A DNA stretch of 64,000 nt, taken from positions 806,001 through 870,000 of the forward strand of contig OOIN01000003.1 in NCBI GenBank assembly GCA_900323505.1, written 5' to 3'. This DNA is from Ustilago trichophora (Eukaryota > Basidiomycota > Ustilaginomycetes > Ustilaginales > Ustilaginaceae). Under the pieces are notes generated by a model. It ran no database searches and was not told where the DNA came from. It saw only the letters and a program-made list of their open reading frames with translations. Positions 20,125 through 29,942 of this stretch are shown here, piece after piece (positions within the stretch are counted from its first letter, which is position 1; each line of letters starts with the position of its first letter). The translations under genes and the position numbers were made by a program.

Positions 20125-21519
20125 CTACTCGTCATCGTCATCTCCGCCCGACCCTCCGTCATAGTCACCCATGCCATCCCCTCCGTTGTCGCCATCGTCG
20201 TTGCGCCTGCGCTGCTTCTTCTTGTCATTGCGCACAGGAATCTTGATGCCCTGCGACGCCAATTTGCGTGACAGCGGCGTTGGGTCCAGCATTCCAGGAA
20301 AGCGTCTCGGCGAGTACACCGTGAAAGGCTCGGTGTACGTCTCGGCAAGAGCCTCAGCGACACCGGTGCCGACGCGGCCGCGCACCTCGAGGTTGACAAA
20401 CATGAGCTTGATACGGTAGACGCCTTCTGTCCTCACCGAGATGTCCTGGAAGACGAAGAAGATGCACCACTTGTCCTGCTCGTCCTTGAGCACAGAAGCG
20501 CTTGCGACCGCCGCACCCACCAGATTTCTCGTGTACGACTCTGCTTGACCTTGCACCAAGTTGCCGCCGCCAAACTGCATGGACCCTTGCGGAGGGCGGT
20601 CGAAGGGGCTTGCACCCGGGCCAGCGCGCATGCTGCCTTCTGGAGATCCAAATCCTCCTTGCGGGCCACCACCGGAACGATAGTCGGCGTCGGAGGGACC
20701 CTCCGAGGCAAAGTTGCCGTAGCTTGGGCCTGAGCGATGCCCATGTTCGTCTGCTGAATAACCGCCATGCCCACCATGCTGCATGGGATGCACTGGCAAA
20801 GACGAGGCATGATGATGCACCAGAATGTTTCTCGGCGCAAGCATGAGGTCGTCCGGGTGACAGAGATCGGTAGCAAGCAGGAAAAGCGAAGTGTTGACCT
20901 CCAAGGGACTGATTTCTTCCCCTGTCGCCTCGTCGGTGATGACGAGCTTGACAATCAAGGTGGGACTCAGGGGACGTCGATCTTTGTCTCCAAAGCCGCA
21001 CATTCTGGCACGACTTGGATGCTGGACCACAACGAGTCGATAGCGCCTTCCATCTTCGACCCTCGAAAATCCATCAAGATTCGGTCGTTCGCTCGTCGTG
21101 GGTCGAGGTCCAAACTCGTCCACAGACCCACGCGCAGCAGGCACACCGCCGTACGTGTGATGCTCCAGCTCCGAAGGACGGCCAGACCGCGAAGGAGGTG
21201 CTCCATATGAACGCTCCTGTTCTTCGCGAGCCTTCATCATCTCGAGCTCGTACTGATACCCCCTCTCTTGCGAAGGGCTCAAGTGAGGTACCCTAGGGTA
21301 CTGAGAGCGTTCGGACTCGCGAGGAGACTGGTCGTAAGCTGAACGTTGAGCGTAGGTGTCTGCGTAGCGGTCATGCGCCGTGTGAGGTCGATGTACGTCG
21401 TCTGTCGAGTATGCAAGGTCAGGACGACGGTGCGAAGGATGCTCTGAAGCATTCGAGGGTCCAGCTCCGCTACTACTTGGGAAGGCGGTATCACGTTCGT
21501 CGGATTCGGAGCGCGACAT
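20125..21519 (-). CDS. Velvet-domain regulator, VelB-like
   Basis: 464 residues from ATG 21519. Residues 1-155 are a polar, disordered leader. The first half of the velvet domain is at about 158-232 (RRYRLVVVQHPSRARMCGFG, DRRPLSPTLIVKLVI, LFLLATDLCHPDD) and the second half at about 345-408 (DKWCIFFVFQDISVRTEGVYRIKLMFVNLE, FTVYSPRRFPGM). Between them lies about 90 residues of Gly/His/Ser/Pro-rich sequence (240-325). An insertion inside the velvet fold is a known feature of VelB, hence the subtype. The tail has a basic NLS-like KKKQRRR (433-439) and ends Asp/Gly-rich. Known role of the family: NF-kappaB-like DNA-binding factors coupling development, light response and secondary metabolism; in smuts they affect sporulation and virulence. 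VelB-like rather than VosA-like is an inference. The frame extends upstream only to a TTG. Confidence 0.92.
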   Translation of the reverse strand: MSRSESDERDTAFPSSSGAGPSNASEHPSHRRPDLAYSTDDVHRPHTAHDRYADTYAQRSAYDQSPRESERSQYPRVPHLSPSQERGYQYELEMMKAREEQERSYGAPPSRSGRPSELEHHTYGGVPAARGSVDEFGPRPTTSERPNLDGFSRVEDGRRYRLVVVQHPSRARMCGFGDKDRRPLSPTLIVKLVITDEATGEEISPLEVNTSLFLLATDLCHPDDLMLAPRNILVHHHASSLPVHPMQHGGHGGYSADEHGHRSGPSYGNFASEGPSDADYRSGGGPQGGFGSPEGSMRAGPGASPFDRPPQGSMQFGGGNLVQGQAESYTRNLVGAAVASASVLKDEQDKWCIFFVFQDISVRTEGVYRIKLMFVNLEVRGRVGTGVAEALAETYTEPFTVYSPRRFPGMLDPTPLSRKLASQGIKIPVRNDKKKQRRRNDDGDNGGDGMGDYDGGSGGDDDDE

Positions 21520-22999
21520 TGCGGACAGCTTGGTTGTTCTCAGGCGGTAGGTAGTCTTTGCTTTTCGGTCGGTTCCGTCAGCAGAACTGGTGCACAAAGT
21601 GCTGCTGAGCCGCAGATGCGCTGTGAAGGCGGTGCTCAAGCCGGTAGCAAAACAGTCAGAGACCCGAACAATGACTTGTTATGTGGGCGGGTGCCGAGAA
21701 CCGGATCCGAGCTGCATAGTAGGATGAAGATATTGCACAATGAAGCGGGAGTTGTGTGTCAGTTTAGCTAGGTTTGCACACGACAGAGTCGAGGGTTTGA
21801 AAAGTCGGGACTATGCTCCCACTACCCAGCAAAATGAGTGTGTAGCTTGTCATCGGCAAGACGACACCTTGGTGGGGACGGGATGACATGATGAGCTTTC
21901 TTTGGTCCCAAAGCCTTCGGATTTCAGCAAGACCAGCCATCTGGACCAATGGCCGATGTGCCCTCCTGCGACAATGAGCAGCCAAGGGCAGCAACAGCAA
22001 GGGTGCAGCTGGAGCAGTACCAGCAGCCGTCTGCTGTATAGTGGGTCGCATCGGCATCGGGCATCTGTTACAGGCCGAAGTGGGGCACTCAAAGTGGCTG
22101 TGCGAAAGAGCCGTGGTTGAAGGGAACAAACTTACTGCGCAGTCGTGACAGCTAAAGCAAGCCGATGACCCGATGGATGCAACGGAAGGTCGTCGTGTTT
22201 GGTGCTGGACAAATGAACAGGACGGGGTTGCTATTTTCCGCGTGGCGTTGAGTAGCTTGTTGGTAAACACTTGTCCACAAGAAGGGCGCCACTTGTAGAG
22301 CTCGAGTATCAGGGGACGTTGACGCCTCCTTTTTGACACGAATCGTCCAAGCTAGGATCGACTGCCTTGCGCAAAAGAGTGGAAACCGTGGGAAATCCTG
22401 AAAGTATGAAGTTGCTTGGTTGAGTGCGACTGTCGCTGCAGACGACAGGCTTTGGTGAGCACTTGGTGAGATTAGGGAGCAGCTGTAGGATGGTCCGAAG
22501 TTGTGGTTATGTCGTGCGAACGAAGCTGTGAAGGGCCTTCCAAGGAGGTTGCCGATGAGCGTAGGGTAGCAACAAGATAGATAGGCAGAGAAACGCTTGA
22601 GAAGGATTGGTGGAAGAGAAGCAACAAGAGCCGTAGGGAGAGCAAGAATGTGGACGTTGGGGAACAAACAAGTGTAAGCTGGAAGACTGCCAAGAAAGGG
22701 ACAAGTGATGGGTGTCGGAGGCCAAGAGCAAGATGTCCAGGGAAGCTCAGATTCAGCGAGGCGCGGGATGACATCCAAGCAGGGATGGGAACCGCAGGAC
22801 CACTGGAATCTCCGCTAGATTGGCTATGGTATAGCAGATCAAGCCGGGGTGGGAACGCCGTCTGGGACTGCCTCTCTATCCCTCTGTCTTGATGCCGATG
22901 GAGGCAGTGCCAGGGTGAGCCTGGTGATGAGATATTTTCTCGTGCTCGAGCGGGTTCCTGCACCGAGATGCAAGCTCCAGTGGACAGGCGGTTCATTAT

Positions 23000-23014
23000 C
23001 AGCAGCAGCAGCAG

Positions 23015-23045
<31 letters not shown>
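23000..23045. repeat. CAG/GCA trinucleotide tract
   Basis: Two runs of CAG separated by one imperfect CAAGAG, 46 bases in all. It lies in the gene-poor region upstream of the velvet gene. On the minus strand it reads as a poly-Leu run in an otherwise unconvincing frame. Confidence 0.95.
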
Positions 23046-23046
<1 letters not shown>

Positions 23047-23369
23047 TAAACTCGATGGACTGGACGGAGTGCTTACTTTCTTGTTGCTTGCCTGTCTTGC
23101 ATTCATTCATCCGAGAGAAAAACAGAGCTCTCCTGTTTCGGACAGGCACTACCACCGCTGGAAAAGCTGTGTGCAAATGCAGTCAAAGAAACAAGGGAGG
23201 ATCGACAGAGGAATCACACTTTGTCGAGTGGAGAAGAAGCACATTGTCGGGGCGTGGCCGACTGAGTATGCCATTCTGGTCAAAGGTTGAGTTCAAGGCC
23301 GCCGCACTCTGCTGCACGTCAGGAGTATCGCTTAGAGAGCCAACAGAGTTCAAAAAATGTCGGAAAGCA

Positions 23370-23407
23370 GTCGCGGAGCAAGCAAGCCGTCGCGGAGCAT
23401 GCAAGCC
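23370..23407. repeat. 19-bp direct tandem duplication
   Basis: Two adjacent 19-base units, GTCGCGGAGCAAGCAAGCC and the same with one A-to-T change at position 12. A third partial GTCG follows. Non-coding context. Confidence 0.9.
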
Positions 23408-26400
23408 GTCGAAACAAGGTCACAGGTCAACAAGGTGGCGTTCGCGTCTACGCCAGAGGGAGAAACACGGTCACACATAAGCAGCAACCAGCGAGAGGGT
23501 GGGCGCGGCAGGAGTGAAAAGAGAAAGAGAGAGAGAGGCAGAGAGAGAGGCAGAGAGCGTGTTTGGCAAGAGAACGCAGAGGGATGCAATGTGGGTTGCA
23601 GCAGCTCTCGTCGTCTCACTCAATCACCACTTCGTGGCACAAAGACGAGGATGCGTGACCAAATTTGAGATGCCGGCACATTTGAGCCACGCGCAACAAA
23701 CTTTTTATTTTTATTTTTTTTCGCCAGAAGAGATTGCATCCTCCAGTCAAGCTGGTTGCTGCAGCACAATACACATGTGAAGGGTCGAACCGCAACTGGC
23801 ACTTGGCATTCCCAGTGGCTGTCATTTCTGACTGTACCCTAATACTGATACGAGTAAAGAGACAGGAGGAAGCTCTGACATGAACCGAGAAGCAGTCTTC
23901 TCACAACATTGTTCGACTTTTTTTGGGCATTTCGACCGGCCAAGAGCTCAGTGGACGCCAAAGATGAGGACCTGGCCAGAACTAAGGCGGCGAAGAGCGT
24001 CAGATACGAGTCGTGGGAAAGCTTTCTTTCTTCCTACTCGTTGGTCGCAGCAAAAAGAAGCAGCTTTGAGGCAACGCGTGCATGGAAAACTCCGGTCGGC
24101 AAGAGCGCAGGGTCCAGAACGCGAGCCGCACGCACGCTTACCTCGACAATGACAACCAAATCGAGGGTCTAGCGGCTCAGAAGGCACGACAAGGTGGAAA
24201 AGGCAGAGGTTCTGGCGAGGCGAGAAACAAATCAAGATACTGTATAGTTAGAAGACCATTTTGGGAAAAAAGGGGACTTTGCCTGCTTCTTCCACCTGAA
24301 ATCTTTCACACAAATTGTGATCTTTTGCGACAACTTTCAGAAGGGGCTGTGTATGCTAGCGGATGTTGGGCGAGAGTATCAAGGGGACGATTATACATAC
24401 GGGCGATGTTGTGCGTGCTCCGGACGGTTCTCATATTAAAGTTTCATGGTTTCGAGCTTGTCGTCGCTAGAAGCCGGCTGAAATTTGTTACGTGCATGCG
24501 GTGTTAACGAACAAAGGAGGTGATGCCAGTCCCAAACTTACTGCATGTCCCTGTGGGCCCACTCTTCTTGGCACGTCATTTCAGCATCCAAGCCAATCGA
24601 CGCACTGCTTGTGCTTGACCATAGAAGAGACGAAAGGCGATACAAGAGGCTGGGAAACAAGTTTCATCTTGCAGGCATGCATGTAGCTTTTCGGGAGCTT
24701 CTCGTCCAGTCGATCGATCGCAAAGCAGACGAGCTCCAAGGTGGGTCAGCTGCCGCCGGTCGAGCATCATTCGACATCTCAACATACGATCTCACGAGCT
24801 AGAAGCCACCATTTCATTCCAAATCGCTCGGATATGTTGAAATGCAAAGTCGCAGCGGAAGCTCATCGACTCACTCGCCAAGTCTACTGTGCCGCTCTGA
24901 GCTCACCTCGTTGCAATCGTTCTTAGGATCCACGTTACCGATATTGTTGCTGGGAAGCGTCCGGACGGAAGATGTGTATCCCTACGAGGAAGGTAGGCGA
25001 GAGTCCACAACAATTTCGAGTCCAAAGAACCAAGAAGTCCCTTTCACAGTGGGGGGAGCCGACTGCATCGCCACCTTGGGAACGATGGACCGCCCTCTAC
25101 CGACAACTGGATCTACATCTGAATCACCTTACGCAGGGTCGGGGCAAAGTGAGTCCCATTCAGCCTGAATCTGTCTTGTTGAGCTTCCCGGCACTTCGGC
25201 TCATCGTGCGTCGTGGCCGTAGATCACCCCAGTCTGGTGGTCCCCACTTCCAAGAAGACTGCCAACTGCTCGTTTGCTTTCTTCTCTCTACATGCGAAGG
25301 CGTGCGATGCTTGTTTGCCAAGCTGGGTCCGCAAGAGGTGGATAGGCGAGATGGTCAAGCAACAACAAACAGAATTCATCCAAGTTCAATCATGTCGATC
25401 CAAGCCGGACTGCCGTGATGCCAGATTTGTCGCAAAAGTGAATTCGCTCCATGCGCTGTGTGCATGTGCGCGGGCTCGTCGTTGAGTGGTGGGAACCGTT
25501 GAAAAGGAAGCCAAGAGCACGGCGATAGACAAGGTCGCAGATCCGACCTCGACAAATTTGGATCCGCCGCCCGCTCTACCGCGCAAGCGCTTCGATTCGA
25601 CAGATTGGCGCCCGACCATAGACCGTAGACGGTTGGTTAAACAAAAAACAAACAAAAAAAAAAAAGCCACGCTTGTGTTTCTTTATTTTTCCTTCTCACG
25701 ATGAAATCGTCGGCGCCATTGGCAAGGCGAGCGAGCAACAGAAACATCCAAAGCAGAGTTTCGTGGAAGGCGGCCTCCTGCTGCCAAGCAAATCCCGACG
25801 GTGGACGTGCACTCTGGTTCGCAATGGAATTGATTCCACAGACCCTATCGGAAGATCGTACTGTTGTGCTGGATTCTGTGTCCTGTTGCACTTGATTGGT
25901 AACAGCGGAGAAGTAAAGAAATGTTGTGAAAAAGCGTGCCTGATAAACGTGAGATTGGCCCTCCGCTCGTCTGGACTCTGTGACTTCTAGACCCAAGCCT
26001 GGACTTTGCTCGGTCAGGTTTTGCAGGTTGGTAAGCATTCACCGCCTTCTTTGGAGCTCCGACCATGTCCCTGCCATTGTGAGATTTCACGCGGCGCCCG
26101 ACTTGTTCATCTGGATCTCTCTCTCTATAACAAAGACACACGGTCGGTACAAGGATGCTGCAGTCACAAGAGTTATCCATGGATAACAGCCCTCAGCCTC
26201 GATGTCGTGATTGTCTCTTTGTAGCGAGCTTCACCCTGGATGAGGGAACACCAAGTACCGTGGGAACAATGGATTTATTCTGTTGGACTCAGACCGCTGC
26301 CTTTTACCAGTGGCTTACGTCGCACAGCCAGTGCCAACTGTCTCTGCCGTAATCAGGTGCTGATTTGTGCTACGGTCGTGGGTGTCGATGTTCTCTGAGG

Positions 26401-27547
26401 CATCCCTATCTGCTGATACCCGGTGTCCGGGCAGTGGCAGCAAGCTCTCATGCACGGTGATCAAGTCGACATCGGCCTGCCTTTGCATCTGTTGCGCATG
26501 GCTGCGCCATCTTGATCACACCAGAAACAAGCTTTGCGTCAGTGAGAGTGTGTAGCGACGCCAAAATCGATTGGTTCCCAATTTAGCCGGGAGCCCGAGA
26601 AGACCTTGCCAAATTAAGCGGAGCGTGAACACTGCCCTCGCATCGCAGCATATTTAAAAAAGTAACAGCAACACATACTCTTTCTGGCGGCATGGAGGAG
26701 CCTGATCCGGCCCAAGTCGATTTCAATCAACATGCTGCAATTAGCCGAATGTCTCACCTCTCGAATGGATCGCACAAACGACACACCGGCATCCTCATGC
26801 ACGCTCGAACAAAGACGGCGTGTAACGACCAAAAGTGGTCCGCATGGACAAGTTATTGATCACATCGCAATGCCGTCGGACAGGGATTGAGAGCGATCAA
26901 GGGTTATTGGCACCAGGGTCTCTTCATTGCGTCAGGCGACATGATTGAGCGGCAGGACTCGGAGTTCGTGGTGCTTGCTTCCAGCAAGAGACAAGAGAGC
27001 GACAATCTCTTTCTACATCTTGTGGTTCTGTGCTTTGCCAAGTGTGGCGCAGTGGATGTGTAAAGCTGCTCCTGAGATTCTCCTGCAGTCTTGCTACAGC
27101 GACATGTGATGCAAGATTGCGGAGCCTCTCGGGACAACAGACACCCTTCGGACTGGCCGAGCCCAACTCTTTCCATGCATGCTGCAATCAAGCGCTTTTC
27201 ATGTTTTGTGGCGTCTCAATGACAGCACAGAAGCGCGGTTTGCACCAATTTTCCCTCGGCCTTGTCGGCTTCACCGAGCCATGAGTTTGCACCAAGAACA
27301 GGCTCCGGGTGGGCCGATGTGAAGGTAGATGGAAGATGTCTTCTCCAGGATTTTCGGATCTCGGATCGACTTTCGATCGGGCAAATCTTCGAAATGAGTC
27401 GATGACTTTTTTGGCATCTCAAAGGTGCTTTTTATCCAACACCACCAAAACTGAACCCCACCTTCTTAACATCACTTCAAGGTTGGTCGCATTCACGGAG
27501 CAGATGCCGGGATTGCCAGGCCGAATCACTGCCGGGAAGACTGTAAA

Positions 27548-28618
27548 ATGAACGGTGACTACGTCGAGGCGAGTGGCTCCGGCTCGACCAGCGCAGCTCA
27601 GCAATTGCTGCGAGCGGCATTGGATCCCCACAAGGTCTCAGATGCACAGGTATCGCAATACTACAAAGAGAGATTGCAAGACCGTCGCATTCAGATCACC
27701 AATCTCGACCGAGCTCGACCAAAGACTGGTGGTAATGACGCTGACGCTCGTGCCAGAGCCGAACGCAAACTCGTCAAGCGCAGGAGGAGAGTCAAGAGCG
27801 AGTTGTCCGAACTCAAGCGGCTTCGCATTGCAGCTGGCCGCTCGGCCAAGCATGTAGCAGCCGAAGAAAGGAGGACAGAGGGACAATCAAAGCAAGCAGA
27901 GATCGGCCAAGATAGCTCAAGTACAACGGAGCTTGTCAAGACCAAGCAGAGACTTCTGTCAGACGCTACGAAACAGCTCAAGCGCTTACGATCCGCACCT
28001 CGGCAGCGCACAAATGAAGCCAAAAAGATCGACAAAACCTCACGAATGTCTCTCAGTCGGTCTCAACGCAGGCGCATGGGCCTGGAGCAGATTGATGTCA
28101 ACATCAGCTACGAGCTCGTCAAGCCTTTGCACGACATGTGGCGCTCCTACATTCAACAACTGCTCAACATTGTCGCCATGAACGGCAAAGGCCAACTCGT
28201 CCCCAACCCGCAATTCGACCCCAAGCAGCTCGCCACCATGTCGTCGGGCACCGTCAGTGCCATACAAGCTTCTCTCATCAAGGCTGACCTGTGTGGAGCA
28301 GAGGTAGAAGTGGTTCGTGCAGCAAACCCATCCCTGGTCTCTCGGCATGGTCTCGTCGTCAAAGAGACCGAACACACACTCATCATCGCCGTTCCCCCGC
28401 AGTCGACGGACTCTAAGTCCGCAAAGCCAACAACCAATGCAACTCTCACTATACCAAAGAAGAATGCTGTGTTCGCAATTAGGATTCCTTTGGCCTCCAC
28501 GCAAAAGTCCCTCGACCCGGGCCACCTTCGCTTCGAGCTCCACGGCAACCACATGATGCACACTCTTCCGTCCAGAGCAACTCGCAAGTACAAGGCGCGA
28601 CCTACCATCGATTTTTGA
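27548..28618 (+). CDS. POP4: RNase P/MRP subunit Pop4 (Rpp29)
   Basis: 356 residues, single exon. The N-terminal half is charged and helical (AERKLVKRRRRVKSELSELKRLRIAAGRS). The C-terminal half is the Rpp29/UPF0086 Sm-like barrel (about 195-350): YELVKPLHDMWRSYIQQLL, IQASLIKADLCGAEVEVVRA, SRHGLVVKETEHTLIIAVP, KKNAVFAIRIPL and the final RATRKYKARPTIDF, typical of this family. Known role: protein core subunit of nuclear RNase P (tRNA 5' maturation) and RNase MRP (pre-rRNA cleavage). The preceding bases (TGTAAAATG) place the start at the only ATG near the family N-terminus. Converges on the catalase-like gene with 250 bases between stops. Confidence 0.93.
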   Translation: MNGDYVEASGSGSTSAAQQLLRAALDPHKVSDAQVSQYYKERLQDRRIQITNLDRARPKTGGNDADARARAERKLVKRRRRVKSELSELKRLRIAAGRSAKHVAAEERRTEGQSKQAEIGQDSSSTTELVKTKQRLLSDATKQLKRLRSAPRQRTNEAKKIDKTSRMSLSRSQRRRMGLEQIDVNISYELVKPLHDMWRSYIQQLLNIVAMNGKGQLVPNPQFDPKQLATMSSGTVSAIQASLIKADLCGAEVEVVRAANPSLVSRHGLVVKETEHTLIIAVPPQSTDSKSAKPTTNATLTIPKKNAVFAIRIPLASTQKSLDPGHLRFELHGNHMMHTLPSRATRKYKARPTIDF

Positions 28619-28868
28619 GCATCGCAGCTCGAAGCATGTCGAAGGCCGACCATCAACCATATTGTATTTGTACCCTACCCAGCAGCATCGTGCCATGTGA
28701 CAACAGCAGACCTCTCAGCAAGGCACAACATACGACCACACGCACAGCATTTGCGATCAGATCGACAAAATCTTTGTTTGGTTGACATGAACCCTCGTAC
28801 GAGAACTACACAAACATCGGAAGCAGCGACGAGGATGAGGGCTACATAGAAAAGACGATATGGAACAA

Positions 28869-29942
28869 TCAGTCAGGGATCTGCGAGATGTCATCGACCG
28901 TGATCTCTTCGCGACCGTTCATTCGGCGACGGAAGGCAGATGAGGCCTTGTAGACACCTTTCCTCAGCCTATTGATTGAGCCCAGCGGCTTATGTTCGAC
29001 CAAGCCGTGCCAAACATCGAGCCTGTTGTGGTCCTCCCAAAAGCTGACTCGCTTTGGTGGGAAGGACTCTTGCGCCGGCAGGGTGAGCTTGGCTACAGTG
29101 ACGTAGGGATACTTTTGCTGGTCCCACTCGACACGAACATCCTCGATCGGCTGCTCCTGCAGGTTCTCTAGAAACTGAACTTGGAAGTCGTATGTCGCTT
29201 CGTTCGTCTTGAAGTACTCTTGCAGCCAGTCTTTGAGTACTGTGTTGCCGTGGTCGTTCTCGCCCACCTCTTTGTTTGCGAGCGCCTTCTGGCCATCCGA
29301 GGTAGGCAAGAGACGATACTTGACCACGTAGTCGCCATATCGAATCGCCGATTGAGAGTACTGGCGTTGTGCAGCGAGGTGGATGTTGGGAGCGACATTC
29401 CTGGCGTTCTGCACCTTGTAGTCGTCTCGCTTCTTCAAGTCCTCGTCCAGGCCCTTGCTGTCGGAACCATGCAGCAAACGCAGCGCAATGATGTCCCTGC
29501 ACGTCCTTGCGTTACCGAGCTCGAGGAAGGGGCTCGAGTTGAATTCAAAGTCTTGCGTCTCTGGATCCTTCCTGTCCTTTCGCAGCTTGGGACCTTTGGC
29601 GTTGAAGACCTTCAGCCCGATACCCCGTGGCTGAGGCACGCGATCGTCGATCAAGTCCGTTGTCTCGGTCGAGTATCGCATAGCGACGGGGAACTTGGCG
29701 CCGGCGTCCTTGAAGAGTCCTTGGTAGAGGTGCGAATCGAGACCCTGAAGAACCTCAAGCTCACCCTTCACGATACCTTGGGTCTTGACGTGGGTGCCAG
29801 AGAAGGCGTGACGGTGGCATTCCCACACGGCAGTCTGGGCGGTGTTGATCTGCTTTTCGACCTCGTGAATCAGCTTATCTTCTTCGGCACCTGCGCCGGC
29901 TTCGACGTCAGGGTCATCCCATCGGATCAGTGTTCTTGTCAT
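28869..29942 (-). CDS. Catalase-superfamily heme protein (short, catalase-like)
   Basis: 357 residues from ATG 29942. Matches the catalase-like heme-binding group and not full catalase: ECHRHAFSGTHVKTQGIVKGELEV (distal His region), AMRYSTETTDLIDDRVPQPRGIGLKVF, TQDFEFNSSPFLELGNARTCRDI, APNIHLAAQRQYSQSAIRYGDYVVKYRLLP, and WDQQKYPYVTVAKLTLPAQ followed by SFWEDHNRLDVWHGLVEHKPLGSINRLRKGVY. True monofunctional catalases are about 480-750 residues and end in a wrapping/flavodoxin-like domain, absent here. Members of this group are mostly uncharacterised; some relatives act on fatty-acid hydroperoxides. Peroxidase-like activity is an inference. An upstream in-frame ATG at 30080 would add 46 residues, but a TATATA element at about 30029-30035 lies between the two ATGs, favouring 29942. 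Confidence 0.82.
   Translation of the reverse strand: MTRTLIRWDDPDVEAGAGAEEDKLIHEVEKQINTAQTAVWECHRHAFSGTHVKTQGIVKGELEVLQGLDSHLYQGLFKDAGAKFPVAMRYSTETTDLIDDRVPQPRGIGLKVFNAKGPKLRKDRKDPETQDFEFNSSPFLELGNARTCRDIIALRLLHGSDSKGLDEDLKKRDDYKVQNARNVAPNIHLAAQRQYSQSAIRYGDYVVKYRLLPTSDGQKALANKEVGENDHGNTVLKDWLQEYFKTNEATYDFQVQFLENLQEQPIEDVRVEWDQQKYPYVTVAKLTLPAQESFPPKRVSFWEDHNRLDVWHGLVEHKPLGSINRLRKGVYKASSAFRRRMNGREEITVDDISQIPD

Larger units (their letters stand above)
21520..27547. other. Gene-poor 6-kb region between the velvet gene and POP4
   Basis: The longest stretch without a recognisable gene. It holds a CAG/GCA tract (23000-23045), a 19-bp tandem duplication (23370-23407), a GA-rich patch (23518-23560), the palindrome at 26172-26187 and an AT-rich patch at 23698-23722. 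Overlapping frames of 130-234 codons occur on both strands but are low complexity (one is poly-Leu from the CAG tract) and match no family I know. Splice-like signals occur on the minus strand, the best being a 64-base candidate intron at 24478-24541 (GTAAGT, TTAAC branch, TTTCAG). Others are donors at 24400, 24141, 23076 and 22135, and an acceptor at 21712. This could be a long spliced 5' leader of the velvet gene, a long non-coding RNA, or nothing. Confidence 0.5.

Noticed and set aside
22472..23176. 234-codon minus-strand frame upstream of the velvet gene
   Set aside because: Centre is poly-Leu from the CAG tract, the rest is low complexity, it overlaps other equally long frames, and it has no family match.
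23761..23830. Possible tRNA on the minus strand with a GGTTCGACCC B-box-like sequence
   Set aside because: T-stem does not pair and no A box or acceptor stem is found.
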